From an uncultured Rhizobiaceae group bacterium (GTDB taxonomy: Bacteria > Pseudomonadota > Alphaproteobacteria > Rhizobiales > Rhizobiaceae), in assembly GCA_937930845.1 (NCBI GenBank), contig CALHBJ010000002.1, positions 62,001 to 126,000 on the forward strand: a stretch of 64,000 nucleotides of DNA, read 5' to 3'. How positions within the stretch are numbered: the first letter of the stretch is position 1; each line of letters opens with the position of its first letter. A program made the position numbers and the translations under genes. This document shows, one piece after another, positions 26,759-35,367 of this stretch. Under the pieces are notes generated by a model. The model made no database searches. It was not told the DNA's origin and worked only from the letters and a program-made list of their open reading frames with translations.

Positions 26759-27680
26759 TATCCGCAGCGAAATTGGAAAAGCGGTGCACGGTCAAGACGG
26801 CATTGTTGAAATGCTGCTGGTCAGCCTGTTTGCCCGTGGGCACACCCTGTTGGAGGGCCCACCGGGAACGGCAAAGACATTGTTGGCGCAAAGTCTGGCG
26901 GGTTCCTTCCAGCTGACATTTAAGCGTATCCAGTTCACACCAGATCTGATGCCGGGTGATGTTATCGGAGCTAATATTTATGATTTCGCTGCGGCGAAAT
27001 TCAATCTGATCAAAGGGCCGGTTTTCACCGATGTGTTGTTAACCGACGAGATCAATCGCGCACCGCCAAAAACCCAGGCTGCCTTGTTGCAGGTGATGAA
27101 TGAGCGCCGCGTTACCATTGACGGGAAAGACTATCCGGTGGGCGATCCGTTTTTGGTGGTGGCCACGCAAAATCCAATTGAACATCAGGGCACCTATCCA
27201 TTGCCCGAGGCACAGCTTGACCGCTTTTTGTTCAAATTGGTTCTCGACTTTCCCCAGGCGGAAGATGAGCTGGAGATTCTGCGCCGCCATGCGGTGCAGC
27301 CTTTGGATCATGATTCACGTCGCACACATATTCGACCAGTGGCCACCAAGGAGCAGATCAAAGCAGGCCAACATTTGGTTGATGGCATCCTGCTCGATGA
27401 GAAAATTCTGAAATATGTGCTCGATCTTGTGCGCGCGACCCGCAGCGATTCCGCCATCAGTCACGGTGCATCCACCCGGGCGGCTGATGCCCTGTGTGGC
27501 GCTGTACGGGCCTGGGCTGCCCTTCAGGGGCGGGACTACGCTTTGCCCGATGATGTGAAAATGCTGATCGCACCTGCCCTGCGTCACCGTCTCGTTCTCA
27601 GTCCCACAGCTGAAATCGAAGGCCTCACCGCAGATGACGTGATTGCCACATTGATCAATCAGATCGAAGCCCCCCGTTAG
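26724..27680 (+). CDS. MoxR family AAA+ ATPase
   Basis: AAA+ chaperone-like ATPase of 318 residues. Walker A is GPPGTAKT near residue 48. Walker B with the MoxR extension is LLTDEINRAPPKTQAALLQ. The sensor 1 region is VVATQNPIEHQGTYPLPEAQLDRF. The family acts with proteins carrying von Willebrand A or DUF58 domains to assemble or mature complexes; here DUF58 is the next gene. The start has AGAGGT just upstream and lies inside the end of the DUF4350 gene. Which complex it serves is unknown. Confidence 0.95.
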   Translation: MNLDGLQKLAADIRSEIGKAVHGQDGIVEMLLVSLFARGHTLLEGPPGTAKTLLAQSLAGSFQLTFKRIQFTPDLMPGDVIGANIYDFAAAKFNLIKGPVFTDVLLTDEINRAPPKTQAALLQVMNERRVTIDGKDYPVGDPFLVVATQNPIEHQGTYPLPEAQLDRFLFKLVLDFPQAEDELEILRRHAVQPLDHDSRRTHIRPVATKEQIKAGQHLVDGILLDEKILKYVLDLVRATRSDSAISHGASTRAADALCGAVRAWAALQGRDYALPDDVKMLIAPALRHRLVLSPTAEIEGLTADDVIATLINQIEAPR

Positions 27681-27690
27681 GTCACAATCA

Positions 27691-29022
27691 ATGCGTCCGT
27701 CTCGCCAACTTCTCTGGATGATGTTTGCAGCAGTCATATTTGCACTTGCGGCCGCAATTATGTCTTCCCTGCCTGTGGAGGCAGCGTTGCTGCCCATGGC
27801 AATACTGTTGGTCGTTGCGGTTGTCGATTGGTTGATCAGTGTGCGCGGCACAGGCGTTGAGCTGACCGTTTCAATTTCACCGGAAAATTATGTGGGCGAA
27901 AATATCAAAATCGATTTGATTTTGCAGCCAAACCAGGAAAAGGGTCGCCTGCCATTTAACGGCATTGAAGCCCATCTGCAGCCGGTGGAGGCATTTGATG
28001 ATCCTGGACCAATTTCCTTTCAAAGTTTTGGCCGCAGTGAAACCATCAAGAGCTTAACGGCACGTATTCAGCCACGGGCGCGGCGTCGTGGTCGTTTTGC
28101 CCTGGAGCGCATTTGGTTGTGTTGGAAAAGCCGCCTGGGATTGATTGAGTTTGTGCCGGTGAAGGTTTTTCAGGGCATGATCGCAATAGTTCCCAACATT
28201 CGCCCTGTGACATCGGGCCAGATCGATTTTGAATTGCGAAACGCCCTGCATGGGACCAAGCAATCGACCCAACGCGGTGAAGGGTCTGAATTTCATCAGC
28301 TCACCGATTATGTACAGGGCATGGACCCGCGCTCGATTGACTGGAAACATTCTGCGCGTCGCAACAGCCTCGTTGCCAAGGAAATGCGCGCCGAGCGCAA
28401 CCACCCCATCATGATTGCAATCGACAATGGTTTGCTCATGCGTGAAGACATTGCCGGGCTGCCGCGCATCGACCACAAAATCAATGCCGCTTTATCGCTG
28501 GCCTGGGCAGGTGTTCAAGGAGGGGATCTGGTGGGGTTGTTCACCTTTGATGCCCGCCCACGTCTGTTTATTCCGCCCGCGCCAGGGCGGGGCGCCTTCG
28601 CGCGCCTGCGCGGACATATGGCGTCCCTTGCCTATCGGTCAGTGGAAACCAATCACACCTTCGCCCTGTCGTCCCTTCAGGAGCGACTGAACCGCCGCAG
28701 CCTTGTCATCATCCTTTCAGACTTTGCCGACCCGCTCGCGGCTGAACTTCTCATGGAACAACTGGCGGTCATGCGCCGCCATCATGTGGTGGTTTTTGTG
28801 GCATTGCAGGATCCGGAATTGGAGCAGATGGCCCGTTCACAACCGCAGTCGATTGATGAAATTGCCCGTTCTGTTTCGGCGGCGAATCTTCTTGCTGAAA
28901 GACGGCTTGTTTTCGAACAGATTTCGGCCCTGGGCATAGATGTACTGGAATGTGCAGCCGGCCAAATGACGCCCAGACTGCTCAATACCTATCTCGACAT
29001 CAAAGCGCGGGAGCTGATCTGA
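27691..29022 (+). CDS. DUF58 domain protein
   Basis: Protein of 443 residues with two adjacent hydrophobic segments at the N-terminus (residues 6-50) and a large cytoplasmic part. The DUF58 signature GEGSEFHQLTDYVQGMDPRSIDWK lies near residue 195. The C-terminal half has the von Willebrand A-like fold pattern, but the place of the DxSxS metal site reads AIDNGLLM, so metal binding may be lost. It is the normal partner of MoxR ATPases and lies 10 nt downstream of moxR. It probably anchors the MoxR system at the inner membrane. Confidence 0.9.
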   Translation: MRPSRQLLWMMFAAVIFALAAAIMSSLPVEAALLPMAILLVVAVVDWLISVRGTGVELTVSISPENYVGENIKIDLILQPNQEKGRLPFNGIEAHLQPVEAFDDPGPISFQSFGRSETIKSLTARIQPRARRRGRFALERIWLCWKSRLGLIEFVPVKVFQGMIAIVPNIRPVTSGQIDFELRNALHGTKQSTQRGEGSEFHQLTDYVQGMDPRSIDWKHSARRNSLVAKEMRAERNHPIMIAIDNGLLMREDIAGLPRIDHKINAALSLAWAGVQGGDLVGLFTFDARPRLFIPPAPGRGAFARLRGHMASLAYRSVETNHTFALSSLQERLNRRSLVIILSDFADPLAAELLMEQLAVMRRHHVVVFVALQDPELEQMARSQPQSIDEIARSVSAANLLAERRLVFEQISALGIDVLECAAGQMTPRLLNTYLDIKARELI

Positions 29023-29023
29023 A

Positions 29024-30061
29024 ATGAGTACGGACGCATCCCAGCAATTGATCAGATCCAGCCGTTTTCGCCAGACGCGGGAAGCGGAATGGAAACGCCT
29101 GTCCGACCTTGTGGCAAAGGTGGAAACATGGGGTCGAACCCGATTGACCTTGGAAGAAAGCCTGGAACTGTCGGCACTTTATCGGCAATCAATTCATGCC
29201 CTGTCGCTGGCACGGGAAATTTCGCTTGATCAGGCATTGCTCAGTTATCTGGAAAACCTTTGTGCACGCGCCTATTTCGCCGTCTACGCTCCAAGGACCA
29301 GCCTGGCGGGAATCATAGGGCGCTTCTTTGGCCGCTCCGCACCCCAGGCAATACGCCGGTCGTGGAAGTTTCTGGCACTTTCCTTTGCGATATTAGTGTT
29401 TGGATCCTGGATTGCTTTCCAGCTCACCAGCACGGATCCCAGTTGGTATTATGCATTTGTGCCCGGTGATTTGTCAGGCGGGCGCGGCCCAAATGCCAGC
29501 CGGGAATTTCTCCGCTCGGCGATCTACGATGAAGATGGCCATCAACTGGGAAGACTGGCCGCTTTTTCCACCCGGCTGTTCACCCACAACACGCAAGTGG
29601 CGATATTCTCATTCACCCTTGGGGTGATGGCCGGACTGCCCACGGCATTCCTGACCTTCTACAACGGCACGATACTGGGTGCGTTCTTTGCTGTGCATCA
29701 CGCCAAGGGATTGTCCATGGACCTGTTTGGATGGCTGTCAATCCACGGGGTAACCGAACTGGCAGCTCTGGTCATTGCCGCAGCCGGCGGCCTGCGCTTG
29801 GGGGCGGCTGTGTTGTTTCCCGGTATTTACACTCGAACAGAATCCCTGCGCCGGGCCGGTCGAGACGCCACCAAGCTGGCGCTGGTAGCGGCTCTCATGC
29901 TTGTGGCTGCAGGCCTCTTGGAAGGATTTGGCCGCCAATTGGTGACTGATTTCACCAGCCGTATTGCAATCGGCTGGGGCATTGGTGCCCTTTGGCTGGC
30001 CTGGTTCGTTCTGGCAGGCCGCGGTGAAAATCGTGATTCTGGACATGGGGACGCCCCCTGA
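29024..30061 (+). CDS. SpoIIM-like (DUF95) membrane protein
   Basis: Membrane protein of 345 residues of the stage II sporulation protein M family. A soluble helical N-terminus of about 100 residues is followed by five or six helices. The conserved TRLFTHNTQVAIFSFTLGVMAG and FLTFYNGTILGAFFAVHH mark the family. The organism is a proteobacterium, so sporulation is not involved. The family regularly accompanies RDD and MoxR-DUF58 genes. It starts 1 nt after the DUF58 stop and overlaps the RDD gene by one base. Confidence 0.9.
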   Translation: MSTDASQQLIRSSRFRQTREAEWKRLSDLVAKVETWGRTRLTLEESLELSALYRQSIHALSLAREISLDQALLSYLENLCARAYFAVYAPRTSLAGIIGRFFGRSAPQAIRRSWKFLALSFAILVFGSWIAFQLTSTDPSWYYAFVPGDLSGGRGPNASREFLRSAIYDEDGHQLGRLAAFSTRLFTHNTQVAIFSFTLGVMAGLPTAFLTFYNGTILGAFFAVHHAKGLSMDLFGWLSIHGVTELAALVIAAAGGLRLGAAVLFPGIYTRTESLRRAGRDATKLALVAALMLVAAGLLEGFGRQLVTDFTSRIAIGWGIGALWLAWFVLAGRGENRDSGHGDAP

Positions 30062-31041
30062 TGAAATTCTGGCCATCGCGAAAACCGAAACTGAAAAGCC
30101 ATTCCGAGCAAACAAGACTACGCCAACGTGCCAGTGCCATGGCGCGGCGCAAGATGTTGCAAATCATCCCCCCGGAAGGGGTTGTGCTCGAACTGCCAAT
30201 TGCAAGTGCCGCGGCCCGCTTTGGAGCCCAATTGCTGGATGTTTTTATCACGGTCTTGATTGTGGTGATCTTTCTTTTTTCTGCGGCATTTGCCTTTCAG
30301 GGCAGTTTTACTTTCTTCGCCACTTTAACCTTTGTGCTGCTCTTTTTTGTGCGGCTTCCTTATTACATTGTCAGCGAATTGGTGTGGAATGGCCGAACAA
30401 TTGCCAAACGCCTGATTGGGTTGCGGGTCGTTTCCCGTGACGGGCGAAGCCTCTCTACCCATCAGGTGGTGATCCGCAATCTGATGCGCGAAGTGGAGTT
30501 TTATGCGCCACTGATTTATGCACTGAACGGAGCGCAATTGCATTGGTCTATTGCCGCGATCGCATGGTTGTGGATTCTCCTATTGATCATCCTTGTCTGG
30601 CGCAGCAAACACAGCCAGCGCATTGGCGACATAATCGCCAACACGGCGGTAATTTCCGATCCAAAGCCTGTTTTGCTTCCAGATATGGCTGCAAACACCG
30701 GTCCAAGTTGGCGCAGTGCCCAGGAGGAAAGGTTTACATTTTCCACCGCCCAACTCGACCAATATGGGCGCTATGAGTTGCAGGTATTGGAAAATGTATT
30801 GCGGGCTTCCCGGTCCACGAACGCAGCGGCACAGAAGAAGCAGCAGGCGTATTTTGCAGAAATCGTACAACGCATTTGTTCTAAAATCGATTTTGAAGAA
30901 ACAATCGCACCCGCCCACCATCTGGAGTTTCTGCGTGCCTTTTATGCCGCGCAGCGGGCACACCTTGAGCAACGCAAACTCTATGGAGACGTGCGGGAAG
31001 ATAAGTTTTTCGGTGTCGATTCAGATGTGAGCAAGCCATGA
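30061..31041 (+). CDS. RDD family membrane protein
   Basis: Protein of 326 residues. The RDD domain has ASAAARFGAQLLDVFITVLIV (with the Arg and Asp that name the family), then WNGRTIAKRLIGLRVVSRDG and SQRIGDIIA. Three or four membrane helices span residues about 55-185. The C-terminal 140 residues are soluble and predicted helical, with several charged stretches. Some RDD proteins are ion or osmolyte transporters, but here the operon suggests a structural role with SpoIIM. The start shares one base with the preceding stop (TGATG). Confidence 0.88.
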   Translation: MKFWPSRKPKLKSHSEQTRLRQRASAMARRKMLQIIPPEGVVLELPIASAAARFGAQLLDVFITVLIVVIFLFSAAFAFQGSFTFFATLTFVLLFFVRLPYYIVSELVWNGRTIAKRLIGLRVVSRDGRSLSTHQVVIRNLMREVEFYAPLIYALNGAQLHWSIAAIAWLWILLLIILVWRSKHSQRIGDIIANTAVISDPKPVLLPDMAANTGPSWRSAQEERFTFSTAQLDQYGRYELQVLENVLRASRSTNAAAQKKQQAYFAEIVQRICSKIDFEETIAPAHHLEFLRAFYAAQRAHLEQRKLYGDVREDKFFGVDSDVSKP

Positions 31042-31820
31042 ACGACCTTGACCCGCCAAGGCTTCCCCTGGGCATAGCTGACTTGGCAGGTCGCGCTTTG
31101 AGCGGGCTTATTTCCCGGTGGTGGTTGATATTCGCTGTATCACTGATTGTCTATTTTGCAGCAGCGATGCTCAATTACGGCATTTTTGGTGATTTCTTGT
31201 TCACCACTGAATCCGAAGATTTTTCCAGACCCTATGTGGTTTTCACGATTTTCTGTACGTATTTAAGTATCACACTGGCATCTGTAATCGTGACTGCTTT
31301 TGTCACGCTGGTTGTCTGCGACGCCGATGCGGCGCGTCCTGTTACGGTGAAAAACTATTTTGGATCATTGGCGCGCAGCATGGTTCGATTGTTGCTGCTG
31401 ACAATCGTCATATGCAGCATCACCGCAATTGCCATATTGGCCCTAGTCATTCCCGCGATCTATCTAGGCGTAATCTGGAGTGTTGCAGTGCCAATTCTGG
31501 TCATTGAAAATACCGGCATGTCATGCCTTGGCCGCAGCGCTGCTTTGACCAGAGGCTATCGCTGGCCCATCCTGGGCCTTGTTATATTCATGACCATTGC
31601 CAGCTTGTTGTTCACGGTCACGGGCAGTGCCTTGATGGGTGCTGGCATGTTTTTTGACAATACAAATGAATTCTCACCGCTATGGCTCACCATTTTTGAC
31701 GCGGTTGCTTCGTCGGTCACCGCGGCACCGTTCGCAAGCATGACCGCCATATTGTATGTGAGGCTGATGGAAATTAATGGGGGTGTTGGCAACAAGGCAA
31801 TGGTCGATGTTTTTGCCTAA
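31038..31820 (+). CDS. Membrane protein ending the MoxR operon
   Basis: Polytopic membrane protein of 260 residues with about six helices and no recognised catalytic motif. The middle segment (VTVKNYFGSLARSMVRLLLLTIV, then IYLGVIWSVAVPILVIENTGMSCLGRSAALTRGYRW) resembles the YciC-like or glycerophosphodiester phosphodiesterase membrane-domain families. It overlaps the RDD gene by ATGA, so it belongs to the same operon. It is convergent with the sensor kinase gene, with a gap of only 14 nt. The function is unknown. Confidence 0.75.
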   Translation: MNDLDPPRLPLGIADLAGRALSGLISRWWLIFAVSLIVYFAAAMLNYGIFGDFLFTTESEDFSRPYVVFTIFCTYLSITLASVIVTAFVTLVVCDADAARPVTVKNYFGSLARSMVRLLLLTIVICSITAIAILALVIPAIYLGVIWSVAVPILVIENTGMSCLGRSAALTRGYRWPILGLVIFMTIASLLFTVTGSALMGAGMFFDNTNEFSPLWLTIFDAVASSVTAAPFASMTAILYVRLMEINGGVGNKAMVDVFA

Positions 31821-31834
31821 CAGTGCTCAATCAG

Positions 31835-33310
31835 TCAGGGAAGGGTGATCTCGAACTCGGCACCGGGGCCGTCATTGTTGATCAATTCAACCGTGCCGCC
31901 ATGGGCTTTCACAAGCTCGGCAGCGATGACCAGTCCCAGACCTGTGCCGCCGCTGCGACCGCTGGTTTTAAAGGGCGCAAAAAGCGTTTCCCGAACGGCT
32001 GCAGGAATGCCCGGCCCGGTATCGCACACCCGAATTGCGACACTTGTTTTTTGTTTTCGGGCCTGAATGGTCAGTCGCTTCACCTCAACTGCCGGATCCA
32101 TATGCTCCATCGCCTGCAAGGCATTGCGTGACAGGTTGAGCAATACTCTGAACATTTGTTCTGAATCCGCCTTGATCTCCACGTCGGCATCCACGTCATT
32201 GACCCATTCCACGTCACCATCGGTGTCCAGCGCCAGAGTTTCTGCCACATCTTCGCACAGGCGATGGAGCCGCAGGACTGTCAGATTGGGAACTGCTTCC
32301 CCCGCCCTGCCATAGGCCAGGACGGATCGCGTATAATCTGCTGCCCGGTCGATGGTCCTGATCAATCTTGGCGCGAGGCGGCGTACAGCCGGGTCACTGG
32401 CTGAGGAAAGCCGGTCTGAAAATAAAGAGGCGGATGCGAGGATGTTACGCAGATCATGATTGATCTTTGAAACCGCAAGTCCAAGGTCGGCCAGGTGCCT
32501 TTGCTGAATCAGCGTCCCACTCAATTGTCGTTGCATTTCGCTAAGCTGTTCTTCGGCAACACCGATTTCATCATCCCGCTCCGATGGTTCGATCACCAGG
32601 CTGGGATCTTCCGGGTCGGTGGCAAATGTCAGCATGGAGCGGGTAATGCGCTGCATGGGTTTGATCAGCAACCAACGCAATGTCATGAAAACCAGCAATG
32701 CGGTCACCAGTGAAATCAACAATGATATGATCAGCACGTTCCCCGCATAGGTGATCATCGCATCGCGCAGCGGCCGCTCTTTCATGACAAGTTCCAGCGT
32801 GCCTGAACGCTGCCGCATCGGTCCAAAAACCCGGATTGTGCGGTCACCACCCAGGATCAGCGTATCAAAGGCATCGATTATCGTCTGCGCCGCCTGCACC
32901 CGCCCCGGTGCGACCAGCTCCACATGCCGGTCCACTGAGTTGGGCATTTCACTGTTGACCAATATCTTGCTGACCCCATCACGGCGCACGACAATCATTT
33001 CGGTTTTGGTCAGTGCAAATAATTGTTCGCGAATGTCATTGGAAATGGCCTCGTCTTCCAAACGCTCCAAGGTCAAACTGGCGGCCTCGCCCGTGTTAAA
33101 ATGTTGGGCAAGCCAGGTCAGCCGATAGTTTGCGATGGAGGGAATGAATACCAAAATCTCCGCCAGCATGATGAACAGGGATGTCAACACCAGCAATTTG
33201 CCCGAAAGGCCGCGAGGCCAGAATCGGGCACGATTGCGTTTGGATGGCTGTTCAACCTTCAGTTCGGTTGGCTGCGCATCAAACTGTTGGGCGGGGTCAA
33301 GCGGTTTCAA
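31835..33310 (-). CDS. Orphan sensor histidine kinase
   Basis: Membrane histidine kinase of 491 residues. One helix near residues 37-60 is followed by a periplasmic domain of about 130 residues, a second helix and HAMP. The H-box KINHDLRNILASA, the N-box LNLSRNALQAM and the G-boxes DTGPGIPAA and GGTGLGLVIA are complete. The H-box with HDLRN and the GGTGLGL box are those of the HisKA group seen in NtrB-like kinases. The start is a TTG at 33310 with only a weak AAGAAG upstream; no better start precedes the first helix. No response regulator is nearby. Confidence 0.88.
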   Translation of the reverse strand: MKPLDPAQQFDAQPTELKVEQPSKRNRARFWPRGLSGKLLVLTSLFIMLAEILVFIPSIANYRLTWLAQHFNTGEAASLTLERLEDEAISNDIREQLFALTKTEMIVVRRDGVSKILVNSEMPNSVDRHVELVAPGRVQAAQTIIDAFDTLILGGDRTIRVFGPMRQRSGTLELVMKERPLRDAMITYAGNVLIISLLISLVTALLVFMTLRWLLIKPMQRITRSMLTFATDPEDPSLVIEPSERDDEIGVAEEQLSEMQRQLSGTLIQQRHLADLGLAVSKINHDLRNILASASLFSDRLSSASDPAVRRLAPRLIRTIDRAADYTRSVLAYGRAGEAVPNLTVLRLHRLCEDVAETLALDTDGDVEWVNDVDADVEIKADSEQMFRVLLNLSRNALQAMEHMDPAVEVKRLTIQARKQKTSVAIRVCDTGPGIPAAVRETLFAPFKTSGRSGGTGLGLVIAAELVKAHGGTVELINNDGPGAEFEITLP

Positions 33311-33444
33311 TTATGCTTCTTTGCCAATTATCAAGGCTGCTGTTGTCAGGCGAATTTTACTATAACCCTTTGACGGACAATATCAAAAAAGCCTCAATTG
33401 CAAGAATGTGCCGCAATGGACAAATTACCACACCGAGGGTTCGT

Positions 33445-34887
33445 TCACCCAAACATCTGCAAAAATCTGACCACACCGCGTACCACTGGCCTTTTGGTTT
33501 GTGGCGTATAAAACGATGTGGCCGCCCGTTTTCCGATTTCGCTCATTGTGGGATAGGGCGGAATATAGGCTGTCACATCCTTGAGTTTCATATTCTGGCT
33601 GACCGCCAGCGCCCAGATATTCATCATTTCCCCGGCCATGGCGCCGGCAATCGACACCCCTTCGATCTTGCCGTTTTTGCGGGCAATGATCTTAATAAGA
33701 CCGGTGGTTTTCTTCTCCGCCTGGGCGCGGTCGTTTTCAGCATAGGGCCAGCGCAATATCCGCACATCCTTAAAGGCCTCGCGCGCACTCGCCTCCGTGT
33801 GGCCGACCTGAGCAATTTCTGGATCCGTATAGGTGCACCAGGGAATGATTTGAGAATTCTGCTTTGCCCCAAGGCGGAACAAAATTGAGCGAATCACCAG
33901 CCCGGCCTGATATCCCGCCACGTGGGTAAATTGCATGCCGCCCACAACGTCTCCCACCGCATAAACCCGACTATTGGTTGTCCGCATCTTGTTGTCGACC
34001 TTGATGCCGCGCCGGGTAAATTCGATACCCGCCTCTTCAAGCCCCAGGCCGTCCACCAGGGCGGCACGCCCCGTGGCAATCAACAAGGTGTCGCAATCGA
34101 TTGAGCGGGATCCGCTGTCGGATTCAACATGTACCAGCGCACCCCCATTAAGTTTGTTGGCCAGGCTGGTCACCTTGGTGCCTTCCAGGATTTCCACCCC
34201 TTCTCCCCGAATCTTATCGAGAACGATTGCAGTGAGTTCCGGATCGTCCTTACCCAGTGCCTTTTCGCTTTCAACCACGGTCACTTTAGCGCCAAGGCGG
34301 TGGTGGGCCTGAGCCATTTCCATACCAATGGGCCCACCCCCAACGACAACCAGATGGCCTGGATTGCGGGTCCGCTCAAACAGAGTTTCATTGGTTTCGT
34401 ATTGAACTTTCTCAATGCCTGGAATGGGTGGAATAAAGGCGGATGAGCCTGTCGCGACCACAAATCTGCGGGCCTTGATCGTGGTATCGCCTGCCACCAC
34501 GGTTTTTTTGTCGGTAAATCGCGCATGTTCGCGCAATACCGTCACGCCCATGGCTTCAAACCGCTCCTGGCTGTCCATGGGCGCAATTGTATCGATTACG
34601 CCCTGCACATGGTCGTGGACCTGTTTGAAATTGACCCGGGGTTCGGCTGTATCTTTTGCACCTGTGGTGACACCGAAATTCGGCGCTTCACGAATCGACT
34701 GGGCATGTTTGCCTGCCGCAATAATGGCTTTGGAGGGAACGCATCCGTAATTGAGGCAATCGCCCCCCATTTTGCCCTTTTCAATCAAGACAACAGAGAC
34801 GCCAAATGCCGCAGCAGCTGAAGCAACGACGAGACCACCCGATCCGCCGCCAATCACACAAATATCGGGATTTAAAACTTCACTCAT
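33445..34887 (-). CDS. Pyridine nucleotide-disulfide oxidoreductase (dihydrolipoamide dehydrogenase/mercuric reductase-like)
   Basis: FAD-dependent class I disulfide oxidoreductase of 480 residues. The N-terminal FAD motif is VIGGGSGGLVVASAAA. The redox disulfide is GGDCLNYGCVPSK. The NAD(P) motif is VVVGGGPIGMEMA, and YAVGDVVGG is the second FAD motif. The C-terminal active-site His-Glu pair expected in lipoamide dehydrogenase is not obvious: the end reads AYIPPYPTMSEIGKRAA. This and the chromosomal context favour a mercuric-reductase-like or uncharacterised oxidoreductase over the pyruvate dehydrogenase E3. The frame extends to 35124, but the ATG at 34887 gives the normal N-terminus. Confidence 0.88.
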   Translation of the reverse strand: MSEVLNPDICVIGGGSGGLVVASAAAAFGVSVVLIEKGKMGGDCLNYGCVPSKAIIAAGKHAQSIREAPNFGVTTGAKDTAEPRVNFKQVHDHVQGVIDTIAPMDSQERFEAMGVTVLREHARFTDKKTVVAGDTTIKARRFVVATGSSAFIPPIPGIEKVQYETNETLFERTRNPGHLVVVGGGPIGMEMAQAHHRLGAKVTVVESEKALGKDDPELTAIVLDKIRGEGVEILEGTKVTSLANKLNGGALVHVESDSGSRSIDCDTLLIATGRAALVDGLGLEEAGIEFTRRGIKVDNKMRTTNSRVYAVGDVVGGMQFTHVAGYQAGLVIRSILFRLGAKQNSQIIPWCTYTDPEIAQVGHTEASAREAFKDVRILRWPYAENDRAQAEKKTTGLIKIIARKNGKIEGVSIAGAMAGEMMNIWALAVSQNMKLKDVTAYIPPYPTMSEIGKRAATSFYTPQTKRPVVRGVVRFLQMFG

Positions 34888-35009
34888 CAATGACACTCTC
34901 ACAGACAGTCGGTTGAGGCCGTTTGACCATCGCAAGGCGTGGAAAACAACCGTTTGTCGCAAAATATTGTATAAGTATGTTCGCAGGCCCTGACCCTGGG
35001 TCCAGGTTG

Positions 35010-35062
35010 TTGCCGGCTGTTGCCAGATTTTGTCAAATCTTGCCAAATCTTGCCAAATCTTG
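35010..35062. repeat. Five 10-bp tandem repeats upstream of rpmH
   Basis: TTGCC or TTGTC recurs at 35010, 35020, 35030, 35040 and 35050, with a sixth TTG at 35060, so the period is exactly 10. The last two units are identical (TTGCCAAATC) and the earlier ones diverge stepwise. The array sits between the divergent oxidoreductase gene and the rpmH promoter, 62 bp before the -35. Helical phasing suggests an array of protein-binding sites on one face. Confidence 0.85.
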
Positions 35063-35087
35063 ATTGTGATGACGCTGGGAAACGCCT

Positions 35088-35122
35088 CTTGGGCCGTTTG
35101 TTCCCCCTTGGGTCGTTTGTTC
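35088..35122. repeat. Duplicated 16-bp element just upstream of the rpmH -35
   Basis: CTTGGGCCGTTTGTTC (35088-35103) is repeated as CTTGGGTCGTTTGTTC (35107-35122), 19 nt apart, with one difference. The second copy ends one base before the -35 hexamer at 35124, a position suited to an activator or repressor. Confidence 0.85.
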
Positions 35123-35123
35123 A

Positions 35124-35152
35124 TTGACTCCCAATTGGTGTGGGCCTATAGC
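35124..35152 (+). promoter_or_regulatory. Promoter of rpmH-rnpA-yidC
   Basis: TTGACT (35124-35129), a 17-nt spacer and TATAGC (35147-35152) make the best sigma-70-type promoter seen in the window. The predicted start near 35159 leaves a leader of about 210 nt before rpmH, in line with the long leaders often found for this operon. Confidence 0.65.
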
Positions 35153-35340
35153 CAGCGCCAGATTTCCTTCCGGTTTTCCCTGTTTGCAGCTGTTGCCCGA
35201 CCCACTTTTGGCGGGATGTGCGCAAAATACGAATGGCGGAAGGGTCCTTTAACGTTATTGACCCATATGTTGCCGGTCCAGATGGAACCAAAAATTGGTG
35301 TGTGACGACACGTTCTGGTTTGCAACACAACTGACAGAGG

Positions 35341-35360
35341 GCCGGGTTCAAGACCCCGGC
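35341..35360 (+). promoter_or_regulatory. Hairpin at the rpmH ribosome-binding region
   Basis: GCCGGG (35341-35346) pairs with CCCGGC (35355-35360) over an 8-nt loop TTCAAGAC. It ends only 7 nt before the rpmH ATG. The normal purine-rich site is poor here (AAATGAG), so folding could limit translation of L34. The loop mimics a tRNA T-arm, but no tRNA can be built around it. Confidence 0.5.
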
Positions 35361-35367
35361 AAATGAG

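Noticed and set aside
33445-34887. Assignment as the pyruvate dehydrogenase E3 (lpd)
   Set aside because: The redox Cys pair fits, but the usual C-terminal His-Glu motif is not clear and no 2-oxoacid dehydrogenase genes are nearby.
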